From Paraburkholderia phenazinium (lineage in GTDB: Bacteria; Pseudomonadota; Gammaproteobacteria; Burkholderiales; Burkholderiaceae), in assembly GCF_900142845.1 (NCBI RefSeq), contig NZ_FSRU01000001.1:1922001-1986000 (forward strand): a stretch of DNA of 64,000 nt, written 5' to 3'. How positions within the stretch are numbered: the first letter of the stretch is position 1; each line of letters begins with the position of its first letter. Position numbers and translations under genes: made by a program. This document shows positions 9,193 to 17,119 of this stretch, piece after piece. The notes under the pieces were generated by a model. The model saw only the letters and a program-made list of their open reading frames with translations, searched no databases and was not told where the DNA came from.

Positions 9193-10320
9193 ATGACGAA
9201 TCCCTCTGTCAACATTCTGATCGTCGACGACATCGCGCATAACATCACGGCGCTGCAGGCGTCGTTGACCCAGCCCGACATCAACCTGCTGGTGGCCGAC
9301 TCCGGCACGGCCGCGCTGGACCTGCTGCTCAAGCACGAGGTGGCGCTCGCCATCCTCGACGTCAACATGCCCGGCATGAACGGCTTCGAACTGGCCTCGC
9401 TGATGCGCGGTAGCCCGCGCACCTCGCACGTGCCGATCATCTTTCTCACGGCCACCGCGCAGGACGCCTCGCGCACCTTCCGCGGCTATGAAGCCGGTGC
9501 GGTGGATTTCCTCTACAAGCCGTTCGATTCGCGCATCCTGCAATCGAAGGTGGATGTCTTCGTGCAACTCGAGCAGCAGAAGCGCCAACTGGCCGCGCAA
9601 CTGGTGACCACGCGCCAGATGCTCGAGGCCAACGAGATGCTGATGGCCGTGCTGAGCCACGATCTGCGCACGCCGCTCGGCGCGGTGCTGTCGTCGGCCG
9701 AATATCTGATGCGCCTTGAAGCCGGCGACACGGTGACGACCACCGCGACGCGCATCAAGAGCAGTTCGCTGCGCATGGCCCGCATGGTCGACCAGTTGCT
9801 CAATCTCGCGCGGTTGCAAGGCGGGCGGCTGCACTTGCAACCGCGTTCGATCGAGCTGGCGACGCTGTGCCAGTCCGTGGTCGACGAATTCGCCACTCAC
9901 AAGGGCGCCGGGCAGATCGTCCTCGCGAGCGAGGGCGATTCGGCGGGCCGCTGGGACACCGATCTGATGTGGCAAGCCATCTCGAACCTGATCAGCAATG
10001 CGCTGCATCACGGCGAGCCGGGCGGCAGCATCGTGGTACGGATCGACGCAGGGAGGGCCGAGCGGATCGCGCTGAGCGTGACGAACCGGGGCGTGATTCC
10101 CGCCGAGGTCGTGCCGCATCTGTTCAAGGCGTTCGGCGCCGGGAGCGTCGGCGGGCGGTCGCGCGAAGGGCTCGGGCTCGGCCTGCATATCGTGCGCGAG
10201 ATCGTCCATATGCATGGTGGCGAGGTCGGCGTGCAGTCGGATGAGACGCAGGGCACGGTCTTCTCCATCGAACTGCCGCGCACGCCCGTGCGTGGGCGCG
10301 GCTCACTGAGCGGGCGTTAG
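9193..10320 (+). CDS. receiver-histidine kinase (response regulator fused to HisKA/HATPase)
   Basis: A 375-aa soluble protein. The N-terminal receiver (residues ~7-120) has the acidic pair in ILIVDDIAHN, the phosphorylatable Asp in LAILDVNMPGMNG and the Lys in FLYKPF. A coiled segment leads to the HisKA box SHDLRTPLG (His near 156) and a HATPase domain with NLISNALHHGEPG and GLGLGLHIV. The ATP-binding G1 box reads VTNRGVIPAE, so the usual Asp is replaced by Asn, a variant seen in several Burkholderia and bacteriophytochrome-type kinases. It begins 9 bp after cheB and closes the four-gene signalling unit; a plausible role is relaying phosphate from the triple-receiver kinase. Confidence 0.9.
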   Translation: MTNPSVNILIVDDIAHNITALQASLTQPDINLLVADSGTAALDLLLKHEVALAILDVNMPGMNGFELASLMRGSPRTSHVPIIFLTATAQDASRTFRGYEAGAVDFLYKPFDSRILQSKVDVFVQLEQQKRQLAAQLVTTRQMLEANEMLMAVLSHDLRTPLGAVLSSAEYLMRLEAGDTVTTTATRIKSSSLRMARMVDQLLNLARLQGGRLHLQPRSIELATLCQSVVDEFATHKGAGQIVLASEGDSAGRWDTDLMWQAISNLISNALHHGEPGGSIVVRIDAGRAERIALSVTNRGVIPAEVVPHLFKAFGAGSVGGRSREGLGLGLHIVREIVHMHGGEVGVQSDETQGTVFSIELPRTPVRGRGSLSGR

Positions 10321-10455
10321 GACGGAATGCTGATGAGACGTTTGAGCATATAGTTGCAATTTAGTGGCATTAACATGCTCACTGAGGCTGGCTACACTGA
10401 CTTCCATGCCATACGACATGGCTAGCAGATGAAACCCAATCTCAAGGAGTCGATC

Positions 10456-10992
10456 ATGTCCCGTCTTACCGCAATCCAACCTGAAGCCGCCACCGGCGCT
10501 GCCGCCGAACTTTTCGCCAAAATCAAGAAGGCGGCCGGCAAGGTGCCGAATGCCTACGCCACCATCGGTACCCACAGCCCGGCTGCGCTCGGCGCGATGC
10601 TCGGCGTCGACGCCGTGCTGGCGAGCAGCAGCCTTGCCAAAGCGGATATCGAAGTGATCAAGCTGGTGGTTAGCGAAGTGGCGGGCTGTGACTACTGTAT
10701 CGCTGCCCATACGCTGATGGGCAAGTTTGCCGGTCTGTCGCCGGACGTCATGAAGCAGGTCCGCGCCGGTACCGCGACGGGCGACGCGAAGCGCGATGCG
10801 CTGGTGCGCTTTGTCCGCACGCTGGTCGGCACGCACGGCACGGTGGCGGCGCAAGAGCTCGACGCGGTGCGCGCGGCCGGCTACAGCGAACAGCAGGTCA
10901 TCGAAGTGGCGCTGGCGATCGCCTCCATCACCTTCACCAACCTGGTGAACCGCGTGAACGATACGACGCTGGATTTTCCCGCCGTAGCGTAA
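10456..10992 (+). CDS. AhpD-like / carboxymuconolactone decarboxylase family protein
   Basis: 178 aa. The start at 10456 follows a CAAGGAG site. The core motif EVAGCDYCIAAHTLMG has the CxxC pair and downstream His of AhpD-type alkylhydroperoxidases, which use the two cysteines as a peroxide or disulfide redox centre. The sequence around it (ELFAKIKKAAGKVPNAYATIGTHSP) is typical of the peroxidase-related branch. No peroxiredoxin or sigma factor lies beside it, so its reductant partner is unknown. A redox role is inferred from the family; the actual substrate cannot be read from sequence. Confidence 0.9.
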   Translation: MSRLTAIQPEAATGAAAELFAKIKKAAGKVPNAYATIGTHSPAALGAMLGVDAVLASSSLAKADIEVIKLVVSEVAGCDYCIAAHTLMGKFAGLSPDVMKQVRAGTATGDAKRDALVRFVRTLVGTHGTVAAQELDAVRAAGYSEQQVIEVALAIASITFTNLVNRVNDTTLDFPAVA

Positions 10993-11192
10993 AGCGGGGC
11001 GCTGAGGTTTCGCGGCGGGTGCCGCGGAACCTCGGGCAGCGCCACCGTCCCGCCGCGTTCCCATCCGCCATGCTTTGCATATGCGCAATGATTGGTTCGC
11101 TTCGCGCCGGGTCGTCCTTATGCTGATCATCGCCCCGCGATGGCCCTCCGCTTGCGGCGGTACAACCCATCACGAACTAGCGAAGGACAGCC

Positions 11193-12221
11193 ATGGCTTC
11201 ATCAGATCATTCCACGCCCGGCGCGCAGCCGGTCGATTCCAGTCGCCGCACGCTTCTGAAGGCGGCAGGCGCGCTCGCCGTGGGCACCGGCGCCGTCATG
11301 GCGGGAGGCGCTGGAGCGCTACTGTCGAGTTCGTCGGCGCTCGCGCAGGGGAATGCAAAAACGTTGCGGATCGGCTTCCAGAAGTACGGAAATTTCGTCG
11401 TCCTGAAGGCACGCGGCTCGCTCGAAAAGCGCCTCGCCCAGCAAGGCGTGGGGGTGCAGTGGCTCGAATTTCCCGCCGGACCGCAATTGCTCGAAGGCTT
11501 GAACGCGGGCGCGGTGGATGTCGGCACGGTCGGCGAAACGCCGCCTATCTTTGCCCAGGCCGGCGGCGTCGATTTCGTCTACATCGCCAACGAGCCGCCC
11601 GCGCCCAAAGGCGAAGCGCTGGTCGTGCAGCAGGATTCGCCGATCCGCACGGTGGCGGACCTGCGCGGCAAGAAAGTCGCGCTCAATCGCGGCTCGAACG
11701 TCCACTATCTGCTGGTCAAGGCCTTGCAGCGCGCCGGCCTGGCTTATACCGATATCCAGCCCATCTACCTCACGCCCGCCGACGCACGCGCCGCATTCGT
11801 GCAGCGCAGTGTCGACGCGTGGGTGATCTGGGATCCGTATCTGGCCGCCATCCAGCGTCAGGCCAATGCGCGGGTGCTGACCAATGCCGAAGGCATCGTG
11901 CGCAACACCCAGTACTACGTCTCGTCGCGCAAGTTTGCCGACGCCCAGCCGCAGGTGCTGCATACGCTGCTCGACGAGCTGAACCAGGTGGACCAGTGGG
12001 GACGCAACAATGTCTCCGCGGTGGCCGCCCAGTTGTCGCCGCTCGTCGGACTCGATACGGCGACGCTCGAGCTGGCGCTGGGACGCGCCGGTTACGGCGT
12101 GCAACCGATCACCGATGCCACGCTCGCGTATCAGCAGGAGATTGCGGACACGTTCACCGAGCTCAAGCTGATTCCGAAGAAGCTGACCGTCGCCGATGCG
12201 CGCTGGAACACGGTCGGCTGA
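11193..12221 (+). CDS. Tat-exported sulfonate/nitrate-type ABC transporter substrate-binding protein
   Basis: 342 aa, SsuA-like. The N-terminus carries a twin-arginine signal (SRRTLLKAAG followed by a hydrophobic stretch ending ALAQG). The mature domain has the features of aliphatic-sulfonate binding proteins: LRIGFQKYGN, EFPAGPQLLEGLNAGAVDVG, DLRGKKVALNRGSNVHYLL and DAWVIWDPYLAA. It would capture alkanesulfonates, taurine or related oxyanions in the periplasm. No SsuB ATPase or SsuC permease lies on either side, so it must share a transporter encoded elsewhere. It closely resembles a second binding protein at 53384-54340 in this window. A CGAAGGAC site precedes the start. Confidence 0.9.
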   Translation: MASSDHSTPGAQPVDSSRRTLLKAAGALAVGTGAVMAGGAGALLSSSSALAQGNAKTLRIGFQKYGNFVVLKARGSLEKRLAQQGVGVQWLEFPAGPQLLEGLNAGAVDVGTVGETPPIFAQAGGVDFVYIANEPPAPKGEALVVQQDSPIRTVADLRGKKVALNRGSNVHYLLVKALQRAGLAYTDIQPIYLTPADARAAFVQRSVDAWVIWDPYLAAIQRQANARVLTNAEGIVRNTQYYVSSRKFADAQPQVLHTLLDELNQVDQWGRNNVSAVAAQLSPLVGLDTATLELALGRAGYGVQPITDATLAYQQEIADTFTELKLIPKKLTVADARWNTVG

Positions 12222-12239
12222 GGCGTTGCCAACCCAGGC

Positions 12240-12259
12240 GCGCTCGCCCAAGCGAGCGC
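12240..12259. terminator. hairpin between converging genes
   Basis: GCGCTCGC, loop CCAA, GCGAGCGC: an 8-bp perfect stem with a 4-base loop placed exactly between the stops of the binding protein (12221) and the LytTR regulator (12267). There is no T-run, so it may be a weak or Rho-aided bidirectional terminator. Confidence 0.6.
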
Positions 12260-12266
12260 CGCCGTC

Positions 12267-13100
12267 TTACATGCCCTTGAACTGATCGGCGTACAGGCGG
12301 CTCACGCTCAGCCTGTCGGTGTGGCCGCGCAGGCTGAGCGTGAGCTTGCCGGCATCGTCGCGTGACGCGCTGGCAATCATCTCGGCGCGCACCACCGTGC
12401 CGCGGTGAATCTGCCAGAACTGCTGCGGGTCGAGTTGCAGCAGCAGTTCCCGCAAGGATGTGCGGATCAGGTGTTCCTGGACGGCCGTAATCACGCGCAC
12501 GTATTTGTCTGCCGCTTCGAAGTACAGCACCTCGCTGACCGGGACCATCGTGATCGTGTTGCCGGCGCTCGCCTGGATCATGCGCAGCGGCGCGGCCGGC
12601 GCAGCACCGGGTGCACCCGATGCGCCCGCTATCCCCGCGCCGAACAGCGTGCGCAACTGATCGATCATCGGCGCCAACGCCAGATCCCCGCCTTGCGGTT
12701 GCGATTGCGCACGCGCCTGCAACGCCGCTTGCAGACGCTCGCAGGTTTTTGCCAGCCGTTCCGGCTGCACCGGCTTGAGGACATAGTCGAGCGCGGCGCG
12801 TTCGAAGGCATGCAGCGCGTATTCGTCGTATGCCGTCACGAAGACCAGCAGCGGCAGCGGACGGCCCGCGTCGGGCCAGTCTTCGGCCAGCGCCTGGGCG
12901 GCTTCCAGACCGCTCATTCCAGGCATGCGGATATCGAGGAACAGCACGTCGGGCTGCAGCGCGAGACCCTGCCTGAGCGCCGACGCCCCATCGCCGACGC
13001 TCGCGACGATGCGCAGTTCCGGCCACAGACGGAGCAGTTCGGCTTGCAGGTTGGCGGAGAGCAAGGGTTCGTCTTCGGCGATCAGAGCGGTAGCGTGCAT
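12267..13100 (-). CDS. LytTR-family response regulator (LytR/AlgR type)
   Basis: 277 aa. An N-terminal receiver (residues ~5-125) has the acidic pair in ALIAEDEPLL, the phosphorylatable Asp in VLFLDIRMPGMSG and the Lys in YVLKPVQPE. The C-terminal LytTR DNA-binding domain (from about residue 180) shows MVPVSEVLYFEAADKYVRVI, the histidine kinase-independent DNA-binding fold typical of AlgR/LytR. It lies 30 bp downstream of the LytS-like kinase gene, so the pair forms one operon and one two-component system. Targets are unknown. Confidence 0.9.
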   Translation of the reverse strand: MHATALIAEDEPLLSANLQAELLRLWPELRIVASVGDGASALRQGLALQPDVLFLDIRMPGMSGLEAAQALAEDWPDAGRPLPLLVFVTAYDEYALHAFERAALDYVLKPVQPERLAKTCERLQAALQARAQSQPQGGDLALAPMIDQLRTLFGAGIAGASGAPGAAPAAPLRMIQASAGNTITMVPVSEVLYFEAADKYVRVITAVQEHLIRTSLRELLLQLDPQQFWQIHRGTVVRAEMIASASRDDAGKLTLSLRGHTDRLSVSRLYADQFKGM

Positions 13101-13130
13101 AGGGAGAAGGTCGTGTTGGATGGAGTGGAC

Positions 13131-14231
13131 TCAGGCGACGGGCAAGCGGACCACGGCGAGCGCGCCGCCGCGGCCGTCGTCCGGAGCGGTCAGTTCAAGC
13201 GAAGCTGCGTTGCCGTACAGCGCCGCGAGCCGTTCGCGCACCTGCTGCATGCCGAAGCGGCTGCCGTGCGAGGGCGCGGCGCCGAGGCCGACACCCGTGT
13301 CGCGCACGCTCAGCACGAGCGCGTGGCCGTCGCGGCGGGCGGCGATCTCGATCTGCCCGCCCGACACGCTCGGTTCGAGCCCATGCTTGATCGAATTTTC
13401 GACCAGCGGTTGCAGCAGCAGCGGCGGCACGGGCAGGCTGCTCAGCTCGGCGGGCAGATCGAGCGTGCCGCGCAGGCGCGGTCCCATGCGGACCTGCATC
13501 AACTCGAGGTAATCGCCGATGCGGGCAAACTCCGCGGCCAGCGCGTGCGAGCTGGAACGCGAGGCGTCGAGCGTGGCGCGCAGAAAGCCGTTCAGATGAT
13601 CGAGCATCGCCTGGGCCCGGGCCGGGTCCGTACCGATCAGCACGCGCAGATTGGCGAGCGTGTTGAACAGCATGTGCGGCTCCAGTTGCGACACCAGCAG
13701 CTTCAACTGATTCTCCGCGGAGGTGCGCAACGCAGCTTGTGCGCGTGCCTCGGTCGCGGCGAGCCGCCCACGGACATAGAAGAAATAGGTGCAGCCGATC
13801 GCCAGCACGAACGCAGGCAAGAGGGTGGGCAACAGCGACTGCGCATTGCGCATGAAGCCGAGCGTCGGATGATGCGTGCCGGTGATCAGATCGCCGAGCC
13901 GATGCCCGCCGACGTAACCCACTACGGCCGACATCGCCACCCACGGCGTCATCAAGGCCCAGCCTGGCCAGCGCCGCTGGGCCGCGAGGTTCTCGGGCGT
14001 GCGGTCTTGCGGACTCTCGGGAGGGCGCCGGAACAGTGGGCTCGACAGGCCGTAGCGCCCCGTTTCGATCAGAGCCTGGATGCACAGCGTGACGGTGAAC
14101 GAGTAGAACAGATTGGAGCCGAACTCCCCGTCCGATATCGGGCCGAACATGAACGTGCAGGCCAGCGAGATGAGGATCGTGATGCGCAGTTCACGCCAAA
14201 GCCATTTGAAAACGATCGGATACGGGGGCAT
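13131..14231 (-). CDS. LytS/YehU-type sensor histidine kinase
   Basis: About 366 aa with the start taken at 14231 (MPPYPIVFKW), close to the first membrane helix; an in-frame ATG at 14294 is an alternative and neither has a clear ribosome binding site. Four or so membrane segments (ITILISLACTFMFGP, LFYSFTVTLCIQALI, WVAMSAVVGYVGG, LLPTLLPAFVLAIGCTYFFY) form the sensor. The His_kinase domain has the class-specific box QLEPHMLFNTLANLRVLI, where His is phosphorylated, and a HATPase with LVENSIKHGLEPS and DTGVGLG. It pairs with the LytTR regulator downstream. The ligand is unknown. Confidence 0.88.
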   Translation of the reverse strand: MPPYPIVFKWLWRELRITILISLACTFMFGPISDGEFGSNLFYSFTVTLCIQALIETGRYGLSSPLFRRPPESPQDRTPENLAAQRRWPGWALMTPWVAMSAVVGYVGGHRLGDLITGTHHPTLGFMRNAQSLLPTLLPAFVLAIGCTYFFYVRGRLAATEARAQAALRTSAENQLKLLVSQLEPHMLFNTLANLRVLIGTDPARAQAMLDHLNGFLRATLDASRSSSHALAAEFARIGDYLELMQVRMGPRLRGTLDLPAELSSLPVPPLLLQPLVENSIKHGLEPSVSGGQIEIAARRDGHALVLSVRDTGVGLGAAPSHGSRFGMQQVRERLAALYGNAASLELTAPDDGRGGALAVVRLPVA

Positions 14232-14440
14232 GCGACAGTCCGGAGTCAGGCGCTCGTCGCGCGGGGTGGCGTAGGGGATGAAAGGGCCGCGCATTCGCGC
14301 AGCCAGCCGGCCCGTTCTACCTGCAGCCGATTGTAGCGGGTCAGGGGATCGACCAGGCCATCGAGGCATGGCCGGTCGGCGGGCTCGGTCGCATTCATGT
14401 CGGATAGGGGGCGAAGACGGTCGGCAGGCCGCACGACCCG

Positions 14441-14953
14441 TCAATAGGCCGCGTCGTGCTGCATCGATTGCCGTACCACTCGCCACACCGCCAGGGCGCG
14501 GGCGAGGAACACGCCGCTGAACGCGCCGTAGACGAGGCCGGCAAATCCGGCGAAATCGGCGTCGACGGCGAGGCTCGGGGTGATGGAGAGCGCCACGCCG
14601 ACCGCGAACTTGACCGAAAACAGTCCGAGCAGCAGGACGAGCGGCAGCCAGCTTCCCGGCATCAGCACGCTGCGCTCCTGCGGCAGCCAGCGAATTTCAC
14701 CCCACACGCGCAGGGTCTGCGCCAGCAACAGCGTCACGGCGCCGCCGGCGACCCAGGCGGCCAGCGCCAGCGGTTGGCGGGAAAAGGCTGACATGACACC
14801 GTACAGTGACAGGAACGCCATCAGGAGCGGCAGGGTGGTGCTGCTGCCCAGCGATCGGCGGCGCGGCAGCGTCTGCTTGAAGCCGACGACGGCGAGGGCG
14901 GCGAGTACGCCCCAGACCCAATGGGGCGTTTGCAGGAGAATGGCAGTGAACAT
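14441..14953 (-). CDS. integral membrane protein of the DUF6622 type
   Basis: 170 aa with about five hydrophobic segments (HWVWGVLAALAVVGF, LPLLMAFLSLYGVMSAF, LALAAWVAGGAVTLLLAQTL, WLPLVLLLGLFSVKFAVGVAL, FAGLVYGAFSGVFLARALAVW). I recognise the overall pattern as the conserved membrane protein family DUF6622, common in Burkholderiaceae; no catalytic motif is visible. It lies upstream of the LytS gene on the same strand with a 209-bp gap, so co-transcription is possible but not certain. Confidence 0.75.
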   Translation of the reverse strand: MFTAILLQTPHWVWGVLAALAVVGFKQTLPRRRSLGSSTTLPLLMAFLSLYGVMSAFSRQPLALAAWVAGGAVTLLLAQTLRVWGEIRWLPQERSVLMPGSWLPLVLLLGLFSVKFAVGVALSITPSLAVDADFAGFAGLVYGAFSGVFLARALAVWRVVRQSMQHDAAY

Positions 14954-15283
14954 GGCGGCGGGCTCCGTGTCTATCAACGAGTGGGTTCGATGACGCACAT
15001 CTTCGGGCCGGCTTCCGCCACGTTCGAGCGGTTTGCGACAGAATGACAAGGTGTGGCGCGAAACGGCCCGGATTCGACGCGAAGTGTTTGGCGATTGCTT
15101 GCGAGGCTTCGGCGTTTGGACGTTTCGGCGTTCCGGCGTTCCCATGCGCTGGCCGCGCGGCGCTGCCTGAAAGGCTATGTAATGTGGATTGATGGCTGCC
15201 GTACAGAGGGAGCGGAGCAAAGGTCCTACGTTCAGGATAGGCTTCGCGTGCCGGACACCTGTCAGGATAGGGGTTGCCTCACC
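14954..15283. other. divergent intergenic region with a 10-bp direct repeat
   Basis: Promoters for the leftward membrane protein and the rightward secreted protein must lie here. TCAGGATAGG occurs at 15232-15241 and again at 15262-15271, exactly 30 bp (about three helical turns) apart and just upstream of the start at 15284. It could be a regulator binding site or untranslated leader repeat. A CGGCGTT-rich stretch lies near 15110-15140. Confidence 0.45.
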
Positions 15284-15730
15284 ATGAGAAAGTGCTTGCC
15301 CAACGCGCTTGGCGTGCTGACCACCCTCGGCGTGCTGCTCCATTCGCTCCCTGCTGTCTCACACGAACTCGACGCGCAGCTCGACTGCACCTCCAACGCG
15401 CATAGCTTTATCGCATCGCTGCAAAGCGACCAGTTCATCGAAACGCAACCTATGCATGTGGAATCGAACTCCGTCAACGCGTTCCGTCCGACTCGCGGCA
15501 GCCAACTGACGGCCTTCGGTTTTCGCGTCTACGCGGTACTCGGCTACGCGCGCGACGACGAGCTGTTTCACAAGGGCAGTGGCGAGGCGATGGCGGGGTC
15601 GCTCTATGGTGTGGTGGTGTTCGGGACGAGCGAGTCGGTGAAGGTGCATTTGCAGGACGCGGGCAGCGATGCAGCGGTGCATGAAGTCCTGCCGCTCGTG
15701 ATGACGGCGGTGCTGTGCAAGGCGAATTGA
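15284..15730 (+). CDS. small secreted hypothetical protein (148 aa)
   Basis: The start at 15284 gives a clear Sec signal peptide: a basic MRKCLPN, the hydrophobic ALGVLTTLGVLLHSL and a cleavage site near AVSHE. The mature part has two cysteines (LDCTSN and VLCKAN, near residues 37 and 145) that could form a disulfide in the periplasm. The pattern GSLYGVVVFG...VKVHL suggests a beta-rich fold. I do not recognise a named family. It converges on the TPR gene with only 13 bp between stops. Confidence 0.65.
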   Translation: MRKCLPNALGVLTTLGVLLHSLPAVSHELDAQLDCTSNAHSFIASLQSDQFIETQPMHVESNSVNAFRPTRGSQLTAFGFRVYAVLGYARDDELFHKGSGEAMAGSLYGVVVFGTSESVKVHLQDAGSDAAVHEVLPLVMTAVLCKAN

Positions 15731-15743
15731 GGGGGCGCCTCGT

Positions 15744-17066
15744 TTAGGCGTGCCGCTCGCGCACGCTGTCCGCCAGCGCGTCTCTCACTTCGCCGATCAC
15801 ACCCTGCCAGCCGGCCTCGCGCTGGCGGAACAGATACATGTCCTTGGGGTACCACGGCGACTGCACGCCGCTGCGCTGCCAGCGCCAGTCCACACCCCGG
15901 CGCGGCAGCAACAGCCAGCAGGCCACGCCCAGTGCGCCGGCCAGATGGGCGACGGCGGTATCCACGCAGATGACCAGATTCAGTTGCCCGACGATGGCGG
16001 CGGTGTCGCCGAAGTCGCGAATCTGGTCGCCGAGGCACAGCGCCGGCTGCTCGCTCGCGCGTTGCCGCGCTTCGGTCTCTGCGCCGCCGACCTGCAAGCT
16101 GATGAAATGCACTCCACGCACCGAGTTCACCGAGCTCACCGAGTTCGCCGAGTTCACCGACCACAGCGGCTGCAGCGCGGAAAAATGCGGCAGCGAGCGC
16201 TCCGCGTCATTATCGTGCTCAGGATTGCCCTTCCAGACGAGTCCGACGCGCAGGCCGTCGACGGGCAGGCGCGCTCGCCATGCCTCGAGGCGATTGGTGA
16301 ACACACCCACGTACGGAATTTGCGCGGGAATCGACTCGAGCGTCGTGCCGAAGCGGCCAGGCAGACTCAGCAACGAATCCCAGTAATCGTGCACCTGCAA
16401 GCCGTGCGGGTCGGTGATCAGCGCATCGATGCCTTGCACGGTGCGCAGAAGCGGGACGAGCGCCGGCTTGCAGATCACCGAGAGCTTCGCGACCCCGCGC
16501 GCCTTGAGCAGGCTCACGTAGCGGACAAACTGGATCGTGTCGCCATAGCCTTGCTCGGGCAGCAGCAACAGTGTCTTGCCGCGCAGGTCTTCGCCGTTCC
16601 AGCGCGCAAACGGCAAGCTGCCGTGCTCACGGAATACCTGTGAGCGCGCTTCGTAATGCGCCCAGCCTTGCGCATAACGTCCGGCCGCAAGCAACAGCAG
16701 CCCATAGTTGTAGCGGGCTTCAGCGCGGGCTGGGTCCAGTTCGAGCGCGCGGCGATATGCGCTTTCGGCAGCCTCGTACTGCTCAAGGCTTTCGAGCGTG
16801 TCCGCGAGATTCGCGTGGATCTGCGCTGAATCCGGCAGCGATTCGAGCGCGCAGCGGTAGTGGGCAATCGCGCCGGCAAAGCGCCCGGACTGGCGCAGCA
16901 GAGTCGCCAGGTTGTTGTGCGCGATGCCATTGCGACTGTCGGCTTCGATCAACGCCCGGTACAGGCGCTCGGCGCCGGCAAGGTCGCCTTGTGCCTGCGC
17001 AGCGAGCGCGGCTTCTACAACCTGACGTTCCGCATTTGACACGGGACGCGGGCGGGACTGATTCAT
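15744..17066 (-). CDS. TPR protein with a glycosyltransferase-like C-terminal domain
   Basis: 440 aa. Residues ~10-150 hold three to four tetratricopeptide repeats (AERLYRALIEADSRNGIAHNN, AIAHYRCALESLPDS, AESAYRRALELDPARAEA). The C-terminal half resembles the nucleotide-sugar-binding half of glycosyltransferase families 9/41: VGLVWKGNPEHDND, HFISLQVG, and LNLVICVDTAVAHLAGALG with LLLPRRGVDWRW. Such proteins are thought to glycosylate proteins or surface structures, but the substrate cannot be read here. Between the two motifs lies a short Ser/Val/Asn repeat encoded by a 9-bp minisatellite, discussed separately. No flagellin or surface polysaccharide gene is adjacent. Confidence 0.85.
   Translation of the reverse strand: MNQSRPRPVSNAERQVVEAALAAQAQGDLAGAERLYRALIEADSRNGIAHNNLATLLRQSGRFAGAIAHYRCALESLPDSAQIHANLADTLESLEQYEAAESAYRRALELDPARAEARYNYGLLLLAAGRYAQGWAHYEARSQVFREHGSLPFARWNGEDLRGKTLLLLPEQGYGDTIQFVRYVSLLKARGVAKLSVICKPALVPLLRTVQGIDALITDPHGLQVHDYWDSLLSLPGRFGTTLESIPAQIPYVGVFTNRLEAWRARLPVDGLRVGLVWKGNPEHDNDAERSLPHFSALQPLWSVNSANSVSSVNSVRGVHFISLQVGGAETEARQRASEQPALCLGDQIRDFGDTAAIVGQLNLVICVDTAVAHLAGALGVACWLLLPRRGVDWRWQRSGVQSPWYPKDMYLFRQREAGWQGVIGEVRDALADSVRERHA
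16120..16161. repeat. in-frame 9-bp tandem repeat inside the TPR-glycosyltransferase gene
   Basis: Four units of ACCGAGTTC (one with CTC, one beginning GCC) plus a partial fifth lie head to tail from 16120 to 16161. On the coding strand they give a repeated Ser-Val-Asn type tripeptide (SVNSANSVSSVNSV). The unit is a multiple of three, so copy-number changes would lengthen or shorten a loop without breaking the frame. Confidence 0.9.
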
Positions 17067-17119
17067 CGGACGGTGTGGTTCGTATCGAAGTGGCGCAACC
17101 AGGTGACCCCGCTGCGTCC

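Noticed and set aside
12405..14336. Long plus-strand open frame through the LytTR/LytS genes
   Set aside because: Arg/Gln/His-rich composition typical of antisense frames; no start signal or domain.
14246..14434. A 62-codon minus-strand frame between the DUF6622 and LytS genes
   Set aside because: No ribosome binding site and no recognisable family; it overlaps the possible longer N-terminus of the LytS gene.
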